64,000 nucleotides of DNA from Enterobacter sp. RHBSTW-00175 (lineage in GTDB: Bacteria > Pseudomonadota > Gammaproteobacteria > Enterobacterales > Enterobacteriaceae), in contig NZ_CP055930.1 in assembly GCF_013927005.1 (NCBI RefSeq), positions 1,674,001-1,738,000 on the forward strand. Reading direction: 5' to 3'. The position numbers and the translations under genes were made by a program. The notes under the pieces are model-generated. The model saw only the letters and a program-made list of their open reading frames with translations, ran no database searches and was not told where the DNA came from. The first letter of the stretch is position 1. Every line of letters starts with the position of its first letter. Below, in pieces: positions 10,775 to 21,249 of this stretch.

Positions 10775-12148
10775 GTGGATCACCTGCCGATTTTTTGTCA
10801 ATTACGCCACCGCGACTGCCTGCTTGTGGGCGGCGGTGACGTGGCTGAGCGCAAAGCTCGCCTGCTGCTAGAGGCTGGCGCCCGACTGACCGTCAACGCC
10901 ATTAACTTCGCCCCACAGTTTGACGTCTGGGCGCAGGAAGGGATGCTTACGCTGGAACAGGGGGAGTTTAACGAATCTCTGCTGGATACCTGCTGGCTGA
11001 CCATTGCCGCAACGGATGACGATGAAGTGAACCAGCGCGTAAGCGATGCCTGCGAAACACGTCGTATCTTCTGTAACGTGGTGGATGCGCCGAAAGAAGC
11101 CAGCTTTATCATGCCGTCGATTATCGACCGTTCGCCGTTGATAATCGCGGTGTCGTCGGGCGGCCGCTCGCCCGTTCTGGCGCGCCTGCTGCGGGAAAAG
11201 CTGGAAGCCATATTGCCACAACACCTCGGTCAGATTGCCCACTACGCAGGGCAACTGCGTTCACGCGTGAAGCAAACCTTCGCGACCGTTGGTGAGCGCC
11301 GTCGCTTCTGGGAAAAATTTTTTGTGAATGACAGGCTGGCGCAATCGCTGGCGAATCAGGATCAGAAAGCAGTTGAAGAGATAACCGGAAAGTTACTCAG
11401 CGAACCGCTGGATAATCGTGGTGAAGTGGTGCTGGTGGGCGCTGGGCCAGGTGATGCAGGGTTGTTGACGCTTAAGGGTTTGCAGCAGATCCAGCAGGCA
11501 GACATCGTGGTTTACGACCGTCTGGTCTCCGATGACATTATGAACCTGGTGCGCCGCGATGCTGACCGCGTATTCGTGGGTAAACGCGCGGGTTACCACT
11601 GCGTTCCACAGGAAGAGATTAACCAGATCCTGCTACGTGAAGCGCAAAAAGGTAAACGCGTGGTGCGCCTGAAAGGCGGTGATCCGTTTATCTTTGGTCG
11701 CGGCGGCGAGGAGCTGGAAACCCTGTGTAATGCGGGCATTCCGTTCTCTGTCGTACCTGGGATCACGGCAGCTTCCGGCTGTTCGGCCTATTCCGGCATT
11801 CCGTTAACCCATCGCGACTACGCGCAAAGCGTGCGTCTGGTGACGGGCCACCTGAAAACCGGCAGCGAGCTGGACTGGCACAACCTGGCCGCCGAAAAAC
11901 AGACGCTGGTGTTTTATATGGGTCTGAATCAGGCCGCAACCATTCAGGCGAAACTGCTGGAACACGGAATGCAGGAAGATATGCCTGTTGCCCTTGTAGA
12001 GAATGGTACATCGATTACTCAGCGCGTGGTGAACGGCGTAATAATGCAGTTAGGTGAACTGGCGCAGCAGGTAGAAAGCCCGGCGCTGATTGTGGTGGGT
12101 CGCGTGGTTGAACTGCGCGAAAAACTGAACTGGTTCTCTAACCACTAA
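10775..12148 (+). CDS. cysG: Sirohaem synthase CysG (uroporphyrinogen methyltransferase / dehydrogenase / ferrochelatase)
   Basis: 457-aa bifunctional enzyme that makes sirohaem from uroporphyrinogen III, the prosthetic group of NirB and of sulfite reductase. The N-terminal dehydrogenase/ferrochelatase part (CysG-B) has the NAD-binding [16 protein letters not shown] near residue 15 and [16 protein letters not shown] near 127. The C-terminal SAM-dependent methyltransferase part (CysG-A) starts near 216 with [18 protein letters not shown] and contains [17 protein letters not shown] near 295. The start is GTG, as in E. coli; same length. It lies downstream of nirBD, fitting co-supply of enzyme and cofactor. 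Confidence 0.98.
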   Translation: MDHLPIFCQLRHRDCLLVGGGDVAERKARLLLEAGARLTVNAINFAPQFDVWAQEGMLTLEQGEFNESLLDTCWLTIAATDDDEVNQRVSDACETRRIFCNVVDAPKEASFIMPSIIDRSPLIIAVSSGGRSPVLARLLREKLEAILPQHLGQIAHYAGQLRSRVKQTFATVGERRRFWEKFFVNDRLAQSLANQDQKAVEEITGKLLSEPLDNRGEVVLVGAGPGDAGLLTLKGLQQIQQADIVVYDRLVSDDIMNLVRRDADRVFVGKRAGYHCVPQEEINQILLREAQKGKRVVRLKGGDPFIFGRGGEELETLCNAGIPFSVVPGITAASGCSAYSGIPLTHRDYAQSVRLVTGHLKTGSELDWHNLAAEKQTLVFYMGLNQAATIQAKLLEHGMQEDMPVALVENGTSITQRVVNGVIMQLGELAQQVESPALIVVGRVVELREKLNWFSNH

Positions 12149-12290
12149 CGCATAACATCCCTTCTTCGGGTAGTCCTTAACCGGACTACTCGCTTCTTGT
12201 CGCCGCCGCTAACATACCGCCCCGAAGTGGAACTTTTCCATTTATTCCCTCGTGTTACATCAAAAATTCGTTTTTAGACAAGGAATGCGT

Positions 12291-12461
12291 ATGTTCAAAC
12301 TGGCAAAGGCAGCCGCTCTGGTCGCCGTGTTATCGACTCTTACAGCCTGTACGGGTCACGTTGAAAACACCAAAAATAACTGTAGCTATGATTACCTGCT
12401 GCACCCGGCGATCTCCATTTCGAAGATCATCGGTGGTTGCGGTCCGGCGGCACAGCAGTAA
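12291..12461 (+). CDS. yhfL: YhfL, small predicted lipoprotein
   Basis: 56-aa protein with a lipoprotein signal peptide: MFKLAKAAALVAVLSTLTAC, lipobox LTAC, so lipidated Cys20 begins the mature protein of about 37 residues. It matches E. coli YhfL, including the conserved NCSYDYLLHPAISISKIIGG. The function is unknown. The start at 12291 is chosen because AGGA lies 6-7 bases upstream and the family length fits; the frame is open 13 codons further upstream. In E. coli a large frl/yhf block follows, but here trpS follows directly on the other strand. Confidence 0.9.
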   Translation: MFKLAKAAALVAVLSTLTACTGHVENTKNNCSYDYLLHPAISISKIIGGCGPAAQQ

Positions 12462-12477
12462 GCGTTTTTCAGGCATA

Positions 12478-12508
12478 AAAAAAACCGGGATTTCCCGGTT
12501 TTTTTATT
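12478..12508. terminator. Bidirectional Rho-independent terminator, yhfL / trpS
   Basis: AAAACCGGGA-TT-TCCCGGTTTT hairpin with A and T tracts on both sides. It can end yhfL transcripts on the + strand and trpS transcripts on the - strand. Confidence 0.85.
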
Positions 12509-12524
12509 TGGAAGGACGCGGTCT

Positions 12525-12565
12525 GATGCCCTCACCCTGACCCGCTCTCACAGGGAGAGGGAAAA
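12525..12565 (+). repeat. Palindromic intergenic element, copy 1
   Basis: Copy of the GC-rich element with the shape TGATGCCCTCACCC...CCCTCTCCCACAGGGAGAGGG that occurs nine times in the window. It lies between the yhfL terminator and the trpS stop. Here the core reads CCGCTCTCACAGGGAGAGGG. Confidence 0.75.
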
Positions 12566-12570
12566 GTGCA

Positions 12571-13575
12571 TCATGGCTTCGCTACAAACCCAATCGCTTC
12601 GTATACCGCTTTCAGGGTTTCGGACGCGCGAGCACTGGCTTTTTCCGCGCCATCTTTCATCACTTTTTGCAGGAAAGCTTCGTCGTTGCGATAGCGGTTA
12701 TAACGCTCCTGCAACTCGGTCAGCATCCCGGATACTGCGTCCGCCACTTCGCCTTTCAGGTGGCCATACATCTTGCCTTCGAAGTGCTGCTCCAGCTCAG
12801 GGATCGTACGACCCGTCACGCCAGAGAGAATATCCAGCAGGTTAGAAACACCCGCTTTGTTCTGCACGTCGTAACGTACTACAGGCGGCTCTTCGGAGTC
12901 GGTCACTGCACGTTTAAGCTTTTTAACCACCGATTTCGGGTCTTCCAGCAGGCCGATAACGTTGTTGCGGTTATCGTCAGACTTGGACATCTTCTTGGTT
13001 GGCTCCAGCAGCGACATCACGCGCGCACCGGATTTCGGAATAAACGGCTCAGGCACTTTGAAAACATCACCATAAATGGCGTTGAAACGCTGGGCTATAT
13101 CGCGGCTCAACTCCAGGTGCTGCTTCTGGTCTTCACCGACGGGAACCTGGTTGGTCTGGTACAGCAGAATGTCTGCCGCCATCAGTACCGGGTAATCAAA
13201 CAGACCTGCGTTGATGTTTTCAGAATAGCGAGCGGATTTGTCCTTGAACTGGGTCATACGGCTCAGCTCACCGAAATAGGTGTAGCAGTTCAGCGCCCAG
13301 CCCAGCTGCGCGTGCTCTGGCACGTGAGACTGAACGAAGATGGTGCTTTTCTCTGGATCAATACCACATGCCAGATAGAGTGCCAGCGTATCGAGAGTGG
13401 CTTTACGCAGTTTCTCAGGATCCTGACGCGCGGTAATGGCATGAAGATCCACGATGCAATAAATGCAATGGTAGTCATCTTGCATATTGACCCACTGACG
13501 CAGCGCACCCATGTAGTTACCAATGGTCAATTCACCTGACGGCTGTGCGCCACTAAAAACGATGGGCTTAGTCAT
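12571..13575 (-). CDS. trpS: Tryptophanyl-tRNA synthetase
   Basis: 334-aa class I aminoacyl-tRNA synthetase charging tRNA-Trp. The HIGH-like signature is in [13 protein letters not shown] near residue 17 and the KMSKS loop in [11 protein letters not shown] near 195. The length equals the E. coli enzyme. Its start overlaps the gph stop by 8 bp. It is the last gene of the leftward dam-rpe-gph-trpS run and ends at the shared terminator. Confidence 0.98.
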   Translation of the reverse strand: MTKPIVFSGAQPSGELTIGNYMGALRQWVNMQDDYHCIYCIVDLHAITARQDPEKLRKATLDTLALYLACGIDPEKSTIFVQSHVPEHAQLGWALNCYTYFGELSRMTQFKDKSARYSENINAGLFDYPVLMAADILLYQTNQVPVGEDQKQHLELSRDIAQRFNAIYGDVFKVPEPFIPKSGARVMSLLEPTKKMSKSDDNRNNVIGLLEDPKSVVKKLKRAVTDSEEPPVVRYDVQNKAGVSNLLDILSGVTGRTIPELEQHFEGKMYGHLKGEVADAVSGMLTELQERYNRYRNDEAFLQKVMKDGAEKASARASETLKAVYEAIGFVAKP

Positions 13576-14329
13576 TTTTCAATTCCTGATTTTCACTGTG
13601 CGAGAGCCCGAGTGCGGGCAATATATCTTTGAAGTGATCGAACACCACGTCCGGCTCACTTAGCGTGATGGCTTCACCGTAGTTGTAGCCATAGGTTAAT
13701 CCCACGGAAGGACAGCCTGCCGCTCTGGCAGCCAGAATATCATTGCGTGAATCACCGACAAAGAGCAGCTGCTCAGGCGTTAAGGATAATTTTCCTGCCA
13801 CCAGTAATAGCGGTTCAGGATGTGGCTTTTTGTTCTGCACATCATCGCCACCCACAATCACGGAAAAATATTTCGCGATATCCAGCGCTTCCAGCAGCGG
13901 TGCAACGAATGGCGTGGGTTTGTTTGTCACCAGGCCCAGCGGAATGCCTTGCGCGTGGAGGGTGCTCAGCGTTTCAGCCACATCCGGGAACAGGAAGCTC
14001 CCTTCCTCGACCGTTTCTTCATAGAAACGGTCGAACAGTTTACGCAGAATACGCTGCTGCTCTTCCTGAGGAATATCCGCATGATCAACACCGGGTTTCC
14101 CCTGTGCGGCACGCAGTACGGCACGCTCCTGGCGCGCCCAGGTCAGGGCGCGTTCCATCAGCACATCGGCACCGTTACCAATCCACGTCACCACGCGCTC
14201 TTCACCCGCAACGGGCAATTCAAGCGCGTACAGCGCCTGATCGACAGCGCTACTTAAGCCCGGCGCGCTGTCTACCAGCGTGCCGTCGAGGTCAAATGCT
14301 ACACCCCGGGTTGCCTGCAATTTATCCAT
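13568..14329 (-). CDS. gph: Phosphoglycolate phosphatase (HAD family)
   Basis: 253-aa HAD-superfamily phosphatase that hydrolyses 2-phosphoglycolate, in E. coli mainly that formed during repair of oxidised DNA ends. The nucleophile motif is [14 protein letters not shown] (Asp13/Asp15), motif II Thr is in [10 protein letters not shown] near residue 135, and motif III/IV is in [10 protein letters not shown] ... [13 protein letters not shown] near 165-195. It overlaps rpe by 8 bp upstream and trpS by 8 bp downstream, so translation is probably coupled. Confidence 0.96.
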   Translation of the reverse strand: MDKLQATRGVAFDLDGTLVDSAPGLSSAVDQALYALELPVAGEERVVTWIGNGADVLMERALTWARQERAVLRAAQGKPGVDHADIPQEEQQRILRKLFDRFYEETVEEGSFLFPDVAETLSTLHAQGIPLGLVTNKPTPFVAPLLEALDIAKYFSVIVGGDDVQNKKPHPEPLLLVAGKLSLTPEQLLFVGDSRNDILAARAAGCPSVGLTYGYNYGEAITLSEPDVVFDHFKDILPALGLSHSENQELKND

Positions 14330-14999
14330 GACTTACCTTTGCCAGTTCACGGCGCATTTCATCAATGACTTTCTTATAATCCGGTTGGTCGAAGATAGCT
14401 GAGCCCGCGACGAACATATCTGCACCCGCAGCCGCAATCTCACCAATGTTATTCACCTTAACACCACCATCCACTTCCAGACGAATGTCATAGCCTGACT
14501 CATCAATACGGCGGCGTACTTCACGCAGTTTATCCAGCGTATGAGGAATGAACGACTGACCACCAAAGCCCGGGTTGACGGACATCAGTAAGATCACGTC
14601 CAGCTTATCCATAACGTAATCGAGATAAGTCAGTGGTGTCGCCGGGTTAAAGACCAGGCCTGCTTTACAGCCGTTCTCTTTGATCAGTTGCAGCGTGCGG
14701 TCGACGTGCTCGGAAGCTTCAGGGTGGAAAGTGATGATGCTGGCACCCGCAGCGGCAAAATCGGGAACAAGGCGATCGACCGGTTTAACCATCAGATGCA
14801 CGTCAATCGGCGCGGTAATACCATAATTACGCAGCGCTTTCAGGACCATCGGGCCGATGGTCAGATTGGGAACATAGTGGTTATCCATAACGTCGAAATG
14901 GACGACATCCGCACCCGCAGCAAGCGCTTTGGCGGTGTCCTCACCCAGGCGGGCAAAATCGGCCGACAGAATTGAGGGGGCAATCAAAAACTGTTTCAT
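14322..14999 (-). CDS. rpe: Ribulose-phosphate 3-epimerase
   Basis: 225-aa TIM-barrel enzyme interconverting ribulose-5-phosphate and xylulose-5-phosphate in the pentose phosphate pathway. Motifs: [17 protein letters not shown] at the N-terminus, [19 protein letters not shown] near 35, IDVHLMV near 65, [14 protein letters not shown] near 140 and [10 protein letters not shown] near 175. The frame could start two codons earlier (MRM), but that ATG touches the AGGAG ribosome-binding site, so the third codon is chosen, giving the E. coli length. Confidence 0.97.
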   Translation of the reverse strand: MKQFLIAPSILSADFARLGEDTAKALAAGADVVHFDVMDNHYVPNLTIGPMVLKALRNYGITAPIDVHLMVKPVDRLVPDFAAAGASIITFHPEASEHVDRTLQLIKENGCKAGLVFNPATPLTYLDYVMDKLDVILLMSVNPGFGGQSFIPHTLDKLREVRRRIDESGYDIRLEVDGGVKVNNIGEIAAAGADMFVAGSAIFDQPDYKKVIDEMRRELAKVSHG

Positions 15000-15040
15000 C
15001 CGCATCTCCTTGAAATGTGTTTACCGGCAGGCAAAACGGC

Positions 15041-15853
15041 TCAGGGTCGATAAAGAGCCAGCAGTTCGTCCACCTTTTTACGTGTACCGCCGTTGCTGCT
15101 AATACTGCGTCGTACCTTAACCTGGAATTGCTTCGCGGCTTTGTACCATTCGCGTGTATCCGGCGTATCGTGATTCGAAATTAACACTGGAATTCTTTTA
15201 CTGACCAGCTTTTCTGCCATCTCCGCCAGACGCGCCTGCTCAGCCGGGCTGAAGCTGTTGGTGTGATAAGCAGTGAAGTTCGCCGTCGCAGAAAGTGGCG
15301 CATAAGGTGGGTCACAATAGACCACCGAATTCGCGTCAGCCTGCTCCATGCACTCTTCATACGAGAGGCAATAAAACTCTGCGTTCTGCGCTTTTTCAGC
15401 AAAGTGGTACAGCTCAGCCTGCGGGAAATAAGGGCGCTTATAGCGGCCAAACGGCACGTTAAATTCACCACGCAGGTTATACCGGCACAGGCCATTGTAG
15501 CCATGACGGTTGAGGTACAGGAACAACAACGCGCGGCGGAACGGATCCTGGCTTTGATTAAACTCTGCGCGAAGTTGATAGTAAATGTCTGGATTGTTGT
15601 GCTCTGGGGTAAACAGCTTACGTGCCTCGTCCACGTACTCATCGGTACGCAGTTTGACGATGGTGTAGAGGCTGATGAGGTCGCTGTTAATATCCGCCAG
15701 AATATAACGCGAAAAATCGGTATTCAGGAATACCGATCCAGCACCCACGAAGGGCTCGATAAGGCACTCGCCTTTCGGCAGGTGTTTTTTAATATCGTCG
15801 AGCAGGGGGTATTTCCCCCCTGCCCATTTCAGAAAAGCGCGATTTTTTTTCAT
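15041..15853 (-). CDS. dam: DNA adenine methylase Dam
   Basis: 270-aa N6-adenine methyltransferase that modifies GATC, setting mismatch-repair strand choice, replication timing and gene expression. N-terminal KWAGGKYPLLDDI and FVGAGSVF (residues 35-42) form the SAM site; the catalytic DPPY is at 181-184. SSNGGTRKKVDELLALY near the C-terminus is typical of Dam. The protein lacks the last eight residues or so of the E. coli form, a variable tail. It lies in the chromosomal aroK-aroB-damX-dam-rpe operon, so this is the housekeeping enzyme, not a phage orphan. Confidence 0.98.
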   Translation of the reverse strand: MKKNRAFLKWAGGKYPLLDDIKKHLPKGECLIEPFVGAGSVFLNTDFSRYILADINSDLISLYTIVKLRTDEYVDEARKLFTPEHNNPDIYYQLRAEFNQSQDPFRRALLFLYLNRHGYNGLCRYNLRGEFNVPFGRYKRPYFPQAELYHFAEKAQNAEFYCLSYEECMEQADANSVVYCDPPYAPLSATANFTAYHTNSFSPAEQARLAEMAEKLVSKRIPVLISNHDTPDTREWYKAAKQFQVKVRRSISSNGGTRKKVDELLALYRP

Positions 15854-15920
15854 GCTGACTAACTGATTACACCTTCTCCGGCTGTGGAGAAAGCTCCGAC
15901 AGCATCCTGCGCTTTATACA

Positions 15921-17204
15921 TTACTTAAGATCGGCCTGGACCTGATGAATCGGCTTCGCCCACGGGTTTTTCGCCTGAACATCAGCTGGCAATGAGGCTA
16001 CCGCGCGTTTTGCTTCGTCTTTAGACGAATAAACACCGCTCACCAACACGTACCACGGTTGCCCGTTGCGGGTCGTCTGATAAACCACGTAGTTTTTCAG
16101 ATTCGACTTCTTCGCCCAACCGTTGAGGTTGTCATAGCTAGACGAACTGCTCAGTTGCAGCGTGTAGTTGTTGGACGGTGCTGACTTCAGGGAACCAACG
16201 TTACCTGTGGTTTTGCCTGTCGCTGCCGCACTCGCCGCTGGTGCCGGAGTCGCCGCTGGCGCGGTTGTGGTAGCCGTTGCTTTAGGTGTTGCCGTTACTG
16301 GTGCTTTTACAGGCTCGCTAACAGCGACTGTTTCAGTACGTTTTGGCGGCGTTTCAACTTTTGATTCTGGCGCTTTTACAATGGCCTGCGGTTTAACTTC
16401 ACGCTTCGGCTCAATGACAACCTGCTTACGTTCCTGATGCGTTGCCGTTTGCGTCTGACGCGGCTTAGTTTCCGTTGCAGCGGTTTGCGGCTGTGCGTTA
16501 CCACCACGAATCGGAGCCACAGTGGCAGGTTCAGTTGGCAGCGTAGAGTTCGCCACTACGTTGTTTACCTGTTCCTGATTCTGAGGCTGTGTCAGTGCGT
16601 TGTTCAGATCGCCCTGAACTTCTACACGCTGCTGGCCTTCTGGCGTAGCAGGTGCCTGACCCTGAGTCGGGGTAGAAGAGACTGGCGGCAGAGAAACATC
16701 CTGCGGGGTCGTTGTGTTTGCGGCGGTCTGCTCTGTAGAGGTTGCGCCCGGCGCTGGTTGCGCGCCATTCGCCTGATTGGACGCATCATTATCAGACAGG
16801 TTGATGCTCTTCTCAGTCGAAGCGGTCTGTGAATTTGAGTCAGTTGATGGTGCTTTTAGCGCGGAACCGATGCCAACAATCAGCAGCAACAGAACCAGGA
16901 CGCCCAGGCCCATCATGATGTACTGGCGGGAAGCCGGTTTGCTTGCCGCAGCTTTTTTACGTTTACGCGGGCGACGCTCTACCGGCTCTTCGTCCATTGA
17001 ATCTTCTTCAGGCTCATAATCCTCTTCTTCTCGCTCATCACGCGCGTTACGGCTGCGTGAAGGGCGACGATCGTCTGCATCCAGATCAACCTCGTCAAAG
17101 TTGATCTGCGGCTCGTTATCACGTTCTGAAGATTGACGAGAACGACCAGTACGACGATCGCTGGGATCGGGTTTCAGCTCGTCTTCTGGTTTGAATTCAT
17201 CCAT
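15921..17204 (-). CDS. damX: DamX, SPOR-domain cell division protein
   Basis: 427-aa single-pass inner membrane protein. The N-terminal cytoplasmic part (about 1-92) is highly charged, with Arg/Asp/Glu-rich repeats; a membrane segment is near 95-116 ([20 protein letters not shown]). A long low-complexity periplasmic linker rich in Ala, Thr, Pro and Gln follows (about 120-340). The C-terminal SPOR domain (about 345-422, [19 protein letters not shown]...) binds denuded septal peptidoglycan. It localises to the division ring. Its place between aroB and dam is as in E. coli. Confidence 0.96.
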   Translation of the reverse strand: MDEFKPEDELKPDPSDRRTGRSRQSSERDNEPQINFDEVDLDADDRRPSRSRNARDEREEEDYEPEEDSMDEEPVERRPRKRKKAAASKPASRQYIMMGLGVLVLLLLIVGIGSALKAPSTDSNSQTASTEKSINLSDNDASNQANGAQPAPGATSTEQTAANTTTPQDVSLPPVSSTPTQGQAPATPEGQQRVEVQGDLNNALTQPQNQEQVNNVVANSTLPTEPATVAPIRGGNAQPQTAATETKPRQTQTATHQERKQVVIEPKREVKPQAIVKAPESKVETPPKRTETVAVSEPVKAPVTATPKATATTTAPAATPAPAASAAATGKTTGNVGSLKSAPSNNYTLQLSSSSSYDNLNGWAKKSNLKNYVVYQTTRNGQPWYVLVSGVYSSKDEAKRAVASLPADVQAKNPWAKPIHQVQADLK

Positions 17205-17296
17205 TTAACACCCCACTCAAAGGCTTATGCCAACGACTTTGCATTTCACCTGAAGCTAAACGACCACTTTTGACAGTGGCCTGACCTTTCTAATTG

Positions 17297-18385
17297 TTAC
17301 GCTTGCTGACAATCAGCGATAGCGCCAAGAACAACATCATGCGGCACTCCGCCGCGCACTTCACTCTTCCCTATTGCAAGTGGGAGTACCAGACGCATCT
17401 CACCTGCCAATACTTTTTTATCGCGCATCATGTGGGGTAAATACGCTTGTGCAGACATTTCCTGCGGCCCAGTCACCGGCAAGCCAGCGCGCTCAAGCAG
17501 CGTAATAATGCGCTGAGTCTCTTCCGGTTTGAACTGACCGAGACGTTCAGAGGTGCGGGCAGCCATCACCATACCGGCTGCAACCGCTTCGCCGTGAAGC
17601 CAGTTGCCATAACCCATTTCGGCTTCAATAGCGTGACCAAACGTATGCCCCAGATTCAGTAAAGCACGTAAGCCGGTTTCACGCTCGTCTGCGGCTACAA
17701 CTTCCGCTTTCAGCTCACAACAACGACGGATGCAGTAGGCCAGAGCAGCCCCATCCAGACGCAGCAGGGCATCCATATTCTCTTCAAGCCAGGTGAAAAA
17801 CTCGCCGTCAAGAATGATGCCGTATTTGATCACTTCAGCAAGACCAGAGGCCAGCTCGCGTTTTGGCAACGTTGACAGGCAATCGAGATCCACCACGACC
17901 GATGCCGGCTGATAGAACGCGCCGATCATGTTTTTACCGAGTGGATGGTTGACTGCCGTTTTGCCGCCAACAGAAGAGTCGACCTGTGACAACAATGTAG
18001 TTGGGATCTGAATAAAGCGTACGCCGCGTTGATAACTTGCGGCGGCAAAACCCGTCAGATCGCCAACAACACCGCCGCCAAGAGCAAGCAGTGTCGTATC
18101 GCGACCATGGGGTTTTTGCAGTAATGCGGTAAAGACGGTATCCAGTACCGTCAGGCTCTTATACTGCTCGCCATCGGGCAGAATCACACTGTCGACCTTC
18201 ACGCCCGCTTGTTCAAGCAGATGGCGTACACGGTCGAGATAAAGCGGAGCCAGAGTCTCATTGGTGACCAGCATCGCCTGATCACCCGCTTTCAGTGGTA
18301 AGAAGGAAGCTGGGTCGTTAAACAAACCAGCCGCGATGGTGATAGGGTAACTACGTTCCCCGAGAGTAACTGTAATCCTCTCCAT
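17297..18385 (-). CDS. aroB: 3-Dehydroquinate synthase
   Basis: 362-aa NAD- and metal-dependent enzyme converting DAHP to 3-dehydroquinate, the second step of the shikimate pathway. Motifs: PDGEQYKSL near residue 80, [15 protein letters not shown] near 100, [19 protein letters not shown] near 130 and [12 protein letters not shown] near 265 (metal-binding His). The length equals E. coli AroB. It follows aroK by 57 bp in the same operon, so two shikimate genes share transcription with dam. Confidence 0.98.
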   Translation of the reverse strand: MERITVTLGERSYPITIAAGLFNDPASFLPLKAGDQAMLVTNETLAPLYLDRVRHLLEQAGVKVDSVILPDGEQYKSLTVLDTVFTALLQKPHGRDTTLLALGGGVVGDLTGFAAASYQRGVRFIQIPTTLLSQVDSSVGGKTAVNHPLGKNMIGAFYQPASVVVDLDCLSTLPKRELASGLAEVIKYGIILDGEFFTWLEENMDALLRLDGAALAYCIRRCCELKAEVVAADERETGLRALLNLGHTFGHAIEAEMGYGNWLHGEAVAAGMVMAARTSERLGQFKPEETQRIITLLERAGLPVTGPQEMSAQAYLPHMMRDKKVLAGEMRLVLPLAIGKSEVRGGVPHDVVLGAIADCQQA

Positions 18386-18442
18386 GACGCGACATCCACC
18401 TTAAATGCTTTTACCCGCAGGCGAGTGTATATAAAGCCAGAA

Positions 18443-18964
18443 TCAGTTGCTTTCCAGCATATGAATAATCTGGTTTGCAACCACTTTAGCGCTCTGATCG
18501 TCAGTACGAATGGTCACATCAGCAATCTCTTCGTACAGAGGATTGCGTTCACCGGCCAGGGCTTCCAGAACTTCGCGTGGCGGCGTTTCAACTTGCAGCA
18601 ACGGGCGCTTTTTATCACGCTGCGTACGTGCCAGCTGTTTTTCAATGGTCGTCTCAAGATAGACCACAACGCCACGGGCGGAGAGACGGTTGCGGGTTTC
18701 GCGAGATTTCACAGAACCGCCGCCTGTCGCCAGAACGATGCCCTGTTTTTCCGTGAGTTCGTTGATCACTTTTTCTTCTCGGTCACGGAAACCTTCTTCG
18801 CCTTCTACGTCGAAGACCCAGCCCACATCAGCTCCGGTTCGTTTCTCAATCTCTTGATCAGAATCGTAAAATTCCATATTGAGTTGTTGAGCTAACTGAC
18901 GCCCAATAGTGCTTTTGCCGGCACCCATAGGCCCAACCAGAAAGATATTGCGTTTCTCTGCCAT
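18443..18964 (-). CDS. aroK: Shikimate kinase I
   Basis: 173-aa kinase phosphorylating shikimate. The P-loop is GPMGAGKST (residues 11-19); the Walker-B-like/shikimate-binding region [11 protein letters not shown] is near 34 and [15 protein letters not shown] near 76. The open frame extends 18 codons upstream, but [13 protein letters not shown] is the conserved start and gives the E. coli length. It is the first gene of the leftward aroK-aroB-damX-dam operon; about 275 bp separate it from hofQ and should hold its promoter. Confidence 0.97.
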   Translation of the reverse strand: MAEKRNIFLVGPMGAGKSTIGRQLAQQLNMEFYDSDQEIEKRTGADVGWVFDVEGEEGFRDREEKVINELTEKQGIVLATGGGSVKSRETRNRLSARGVVVYLETTIEKQLARTQRDKKRPLLQVETPPREVLEALAGERNPLYEEIADVTIRTDDQSAKVVANQIIHMLESN

Positions 18965-19240
18965 TTTTTCGGTACTACTAAGACTATTCGTTAATGGTAA
19001 TCCCCGCTTCGCAGACACCTCGCGTAGCAGGACATGAACTGAAACCTCATATGCAATAGAGCGAGAGTCAGACTAAAAATTATCTCAATACTACGGCTTG
19101 TTTGGCAACTGATTAAATCACCGCACCAGACGCATAAGACAAGTCCAACTCAAATCGGTACTCCTTGTATGCTAATTCATGCCCCACGTCAAACATCTGC
19201 AACAAACTGAATGCAAAATCATTGCGGGGATCGTTTCCCA

Positions 19241-20479
19241 TTAGTGGATACCTACCAGGCGTGGCGTAATAAACACCACTAACTCACGTCGTTCATTGTC
19301 CTTACCATCATGGCGAAAAAACTGCCCAAACCAGGGGATTCTTCCAAGACCGGGCACACTATCACTCCCTGTTTTATTCTTTTGCGAGAAAATACCGCCC
19401 AGCGTCAGCGTTTCCCCACTTTTGACCTCAACCTGAGTTTCAATCTCCTGCTTATCGATAGCGAGTGTTTCGCCATTTTCCTGCTGCAACACCTGCCCCG
19501 GCATGTTTTCACTGATGTGCAATTTCAACCGCACCCGCCCGCCGGGTAACACGACGGGGGTCACCTCCATGCCTAATACGGCCTCTTTGAACTCAACGGA
19601 AGTGGCTCCGCTTTCTCCGCTGGACACCTGATAAGGTATTTCACTGCCCTGCTTAATGCTGGCCGGCTGCATATGCGATGCAAGCAATCGTGGGCTGGCG
19701 ATAATCTCGACCTGTTGCTTTTGCTCCAGCGCCGACAGCTCAAGGTCCAGCAACCTGCCGTTGATCCGCCCAATGTTAAAACCCACATGCGTTGTTGCCT
19801 GGGACACGGAAAGATCGGCACTCAACGTGGTCGCTTGCCCGACGCTTCCAGCCCCCGTGGATTCAGCAAGATTCCATTTCACCCCTAACTCACGCAGACT
19901 TTTTTCTGTGATTGTCACAATGTGTGCAGCCAACTCTACCTGTTCGACGGGCATATCCATCTGTTCAGCCCAGAGCTGTAGCGAATCCAGCACGGCCTGG
20001 TTGTCACGCGCCAGCAGGCGGTTGGTGCGTTTATCCACCGACAAACTGCCCTTTGGGCTGAGAAGTTTTTCAGCCGCCTTTTGCAACTCCCCGGCATCCG
20101 CATATGAAAGTGAAATACTGCGCGATAGCAGCGGGGCATCAAGCTGCCGCTTGATCTGTTCCTGCTCTTTAAGCGTCTGTTGTTCACGTTGCCAGGCTGC
20201 GGTGTGAACGTAAAAAATCCCACGTTCTTCCCGTAAGACAAGTCCGGCACTGGCGACAACGGTGTTAAGCGCTTGCCGCCAGGGAATACGCGTCAGATTC
20301 AGCGACAACGTACCGCTCACATCGGGTGACACCACAAGATTACGATCCTCCTGTGCGGCCAGTGCCTGTAGCACCTGCACCACAGGAACATCATCGACGA
20401 CCAGAGTGACCGGCTTTGGGGTGCCCGCCCACACCGGATGGCTGAGTATCATCAGCAAGAGCATTATCCTGATTTTCAT
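19241..20479 (-). CDS. hofQ: HofQ, secretin-family outer membrane porin
   Basis: 412-aa secretin related to ComE/PilQ and GspD, with a signal peptide (MKIRIMLLLMILSHPVWAG). In DNA uptake systems this forms the outer membrane pore; in E. coli, hof genes are needed to use DNA as a nutrient. An N-terminal STN-like domain (about 20-100) precedes the secretin domain with VGFNIGRINGRLLDLELSALE near 245, SEIPYQVSSGE near 305 and PWFGQFFRHDG near 385. The longest frame begins earlier inside hofP; the start chosen gives the E. coli length and a signal peptide. It overlaps hofP by 89 bp. It is last in the hofMNOPQ operon. Confidence 0.92.
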   Translation of the reverse strand: MKIRIMLLLMILSHPVWAGTPKPVTLVVDDVPVVQVLQALAAQEDRNLVVSPDVSGTLSLNLTRIPWRQALNTVVASAGLVLREERGIFYVHTAAWQREQQTLKEQEQIKRQLDAPLLSRSISLSYADAGELQKAAEKLLSPKGSLSVDKRTNRLLARDNQAVLDSLQLWAEQMDMPVEQVELAAHIVTITEKSLRELGVKWNLAESTGAGSVGQATTLSADLSVSQATTHVGFNIGRINGRLLDLELSALEQKQQVEIIASPRLLASHMQPASIKQGSEIPYQVSSGESGATSVEFKEAVLGMEVTPVVLPGGRVRLKLHISENMPGQVLQQENGETLAIDKQEIETQVEVKSGETLTLGGIFSQKNKTGSDSVPGLGRIPWFGQFFRHDGKDNERRELVVFITPRLVGIH

Positions 20480-20795
20480 TTTTTCCCGTTCCTTCTCGTT
20501 GCCACTGCCATTGCTTTGGCTCGCACGCATCGCCCAGGGCAATGACCAGTTCCTTTTCATCCATAGCGATCACCCGCCATCCCACCGACAAACGATCATC
20601 TTCCCTGACACGATGCCAGCGTTTTTGCCCATCCTGCAAAATACCAATGCTGCTGATACCGCTGACGATCCCCTGATATCGCCACAGCGCTAACTGCCCC
20701 ACCGCACAGCGGTCTTCTGGTGGATGAAAGGGATCGCGCATCCCGGTTAACAACAGCAAGGAACACAGGAGCAGAAAACGCACGTTACTCTGCAT
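20391..20795 (-). CDS. hofP: HofP, PilP-like DNA-uptake protein
   Basis: 134 aa, the length of E. coli HofP, with the conserved LLLTGMRDPFHPPEDRC after an N-terminal hydrophobic segment (residues about 7-17). PilP-type proteins link the inner membrane PilNO complex to the secretin. The C-terminal third is hydrophilic, low in conservation, and overlaps the hofQ start region in another frame. Start overlaps the hofO stop by 11 bp. The role is inferred from family and operon. Confidence 0.85.
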   Translation of the reverse strand: MQSNVRFLLLCSLLLLTGMRDPFHPPEDRCAVGQLALWRYQGIVSGISSIGILQDGQKRWHRVREDDRLSVGWRVIAMDEKELVIALGDACEPKQWQWQREGTGKNENQDNALADDTQPSGVGGHPKAGHSGRR

Positions 20796-21246
20796 GAAGT
20801 CGCTCCAGTTGGATGCTCAGACGAAGCTGTGCCCCCTGTGGACTCATGTCGAAAGCCTCCACATTGACATCCCGCTGCGCCAGCCGGGTAAACACGTCAG
20901 GGATCTGCGCCCAGTCAGCATCGAGCGTCAACTCGCCTCCATTCCGCGAGGGCTTCCAGTGGACGAGCTTCGTGCCACCATGTTGAAAATCCAGGGGTGA
21001 AAAGCCCTGCCGTATTTGCGCGTTACCCTGTTCTGCCGCAGGTGAATAGCGCATGGCCATTGTCCAGAGGGTTGCGCGGGTTCGCAGGGTATCGGCAAGC
21101 TGAACATTCAGTGCCACCTGCCGGGAATGCAGCGGCTTCACCACCGCTCCCCAGGCGACAAGCGTTAACATTGCGACCCCTGAACACCCCAGGAGCACCC
21201 GTATCCGCAAATGGTACGCACACCAGCGTTCATAAAAGTTGTGCAC
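20785..21246 (-). CDS. hofO: HofO, PilO-like inner membrane protein
   Basis: 153 aa with one N-terminal membrane segment (VLLGCSGVAMLTLVAWGAVV, about 18-37) and a periplasmic domain, the PilO layout. It follows hofN with a 3-bp gap and overlaps hofP by 11 bp. PilN and PilO homologues form a membrane assembly platform. Sequence similarity in this family is weak, so identification rests on topology and gene order. Confidence 0.82.
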   Translation of the reverse strand: MHNFYERWCAYHLRIRVLLGCSGVAMLTLVAWGAVVKPLHSRQVALNVQLADTLRTRATLWTMAMRYSPAAEQGNAQIRQGFSPLDFQHGGTKLVHWKPSRNGGELTLDADWAQIPDVFTRLAQRDVNVEAFDMSPQGAQLRLSIQLERLHAE

Positions 21247-21249
21247 GGG

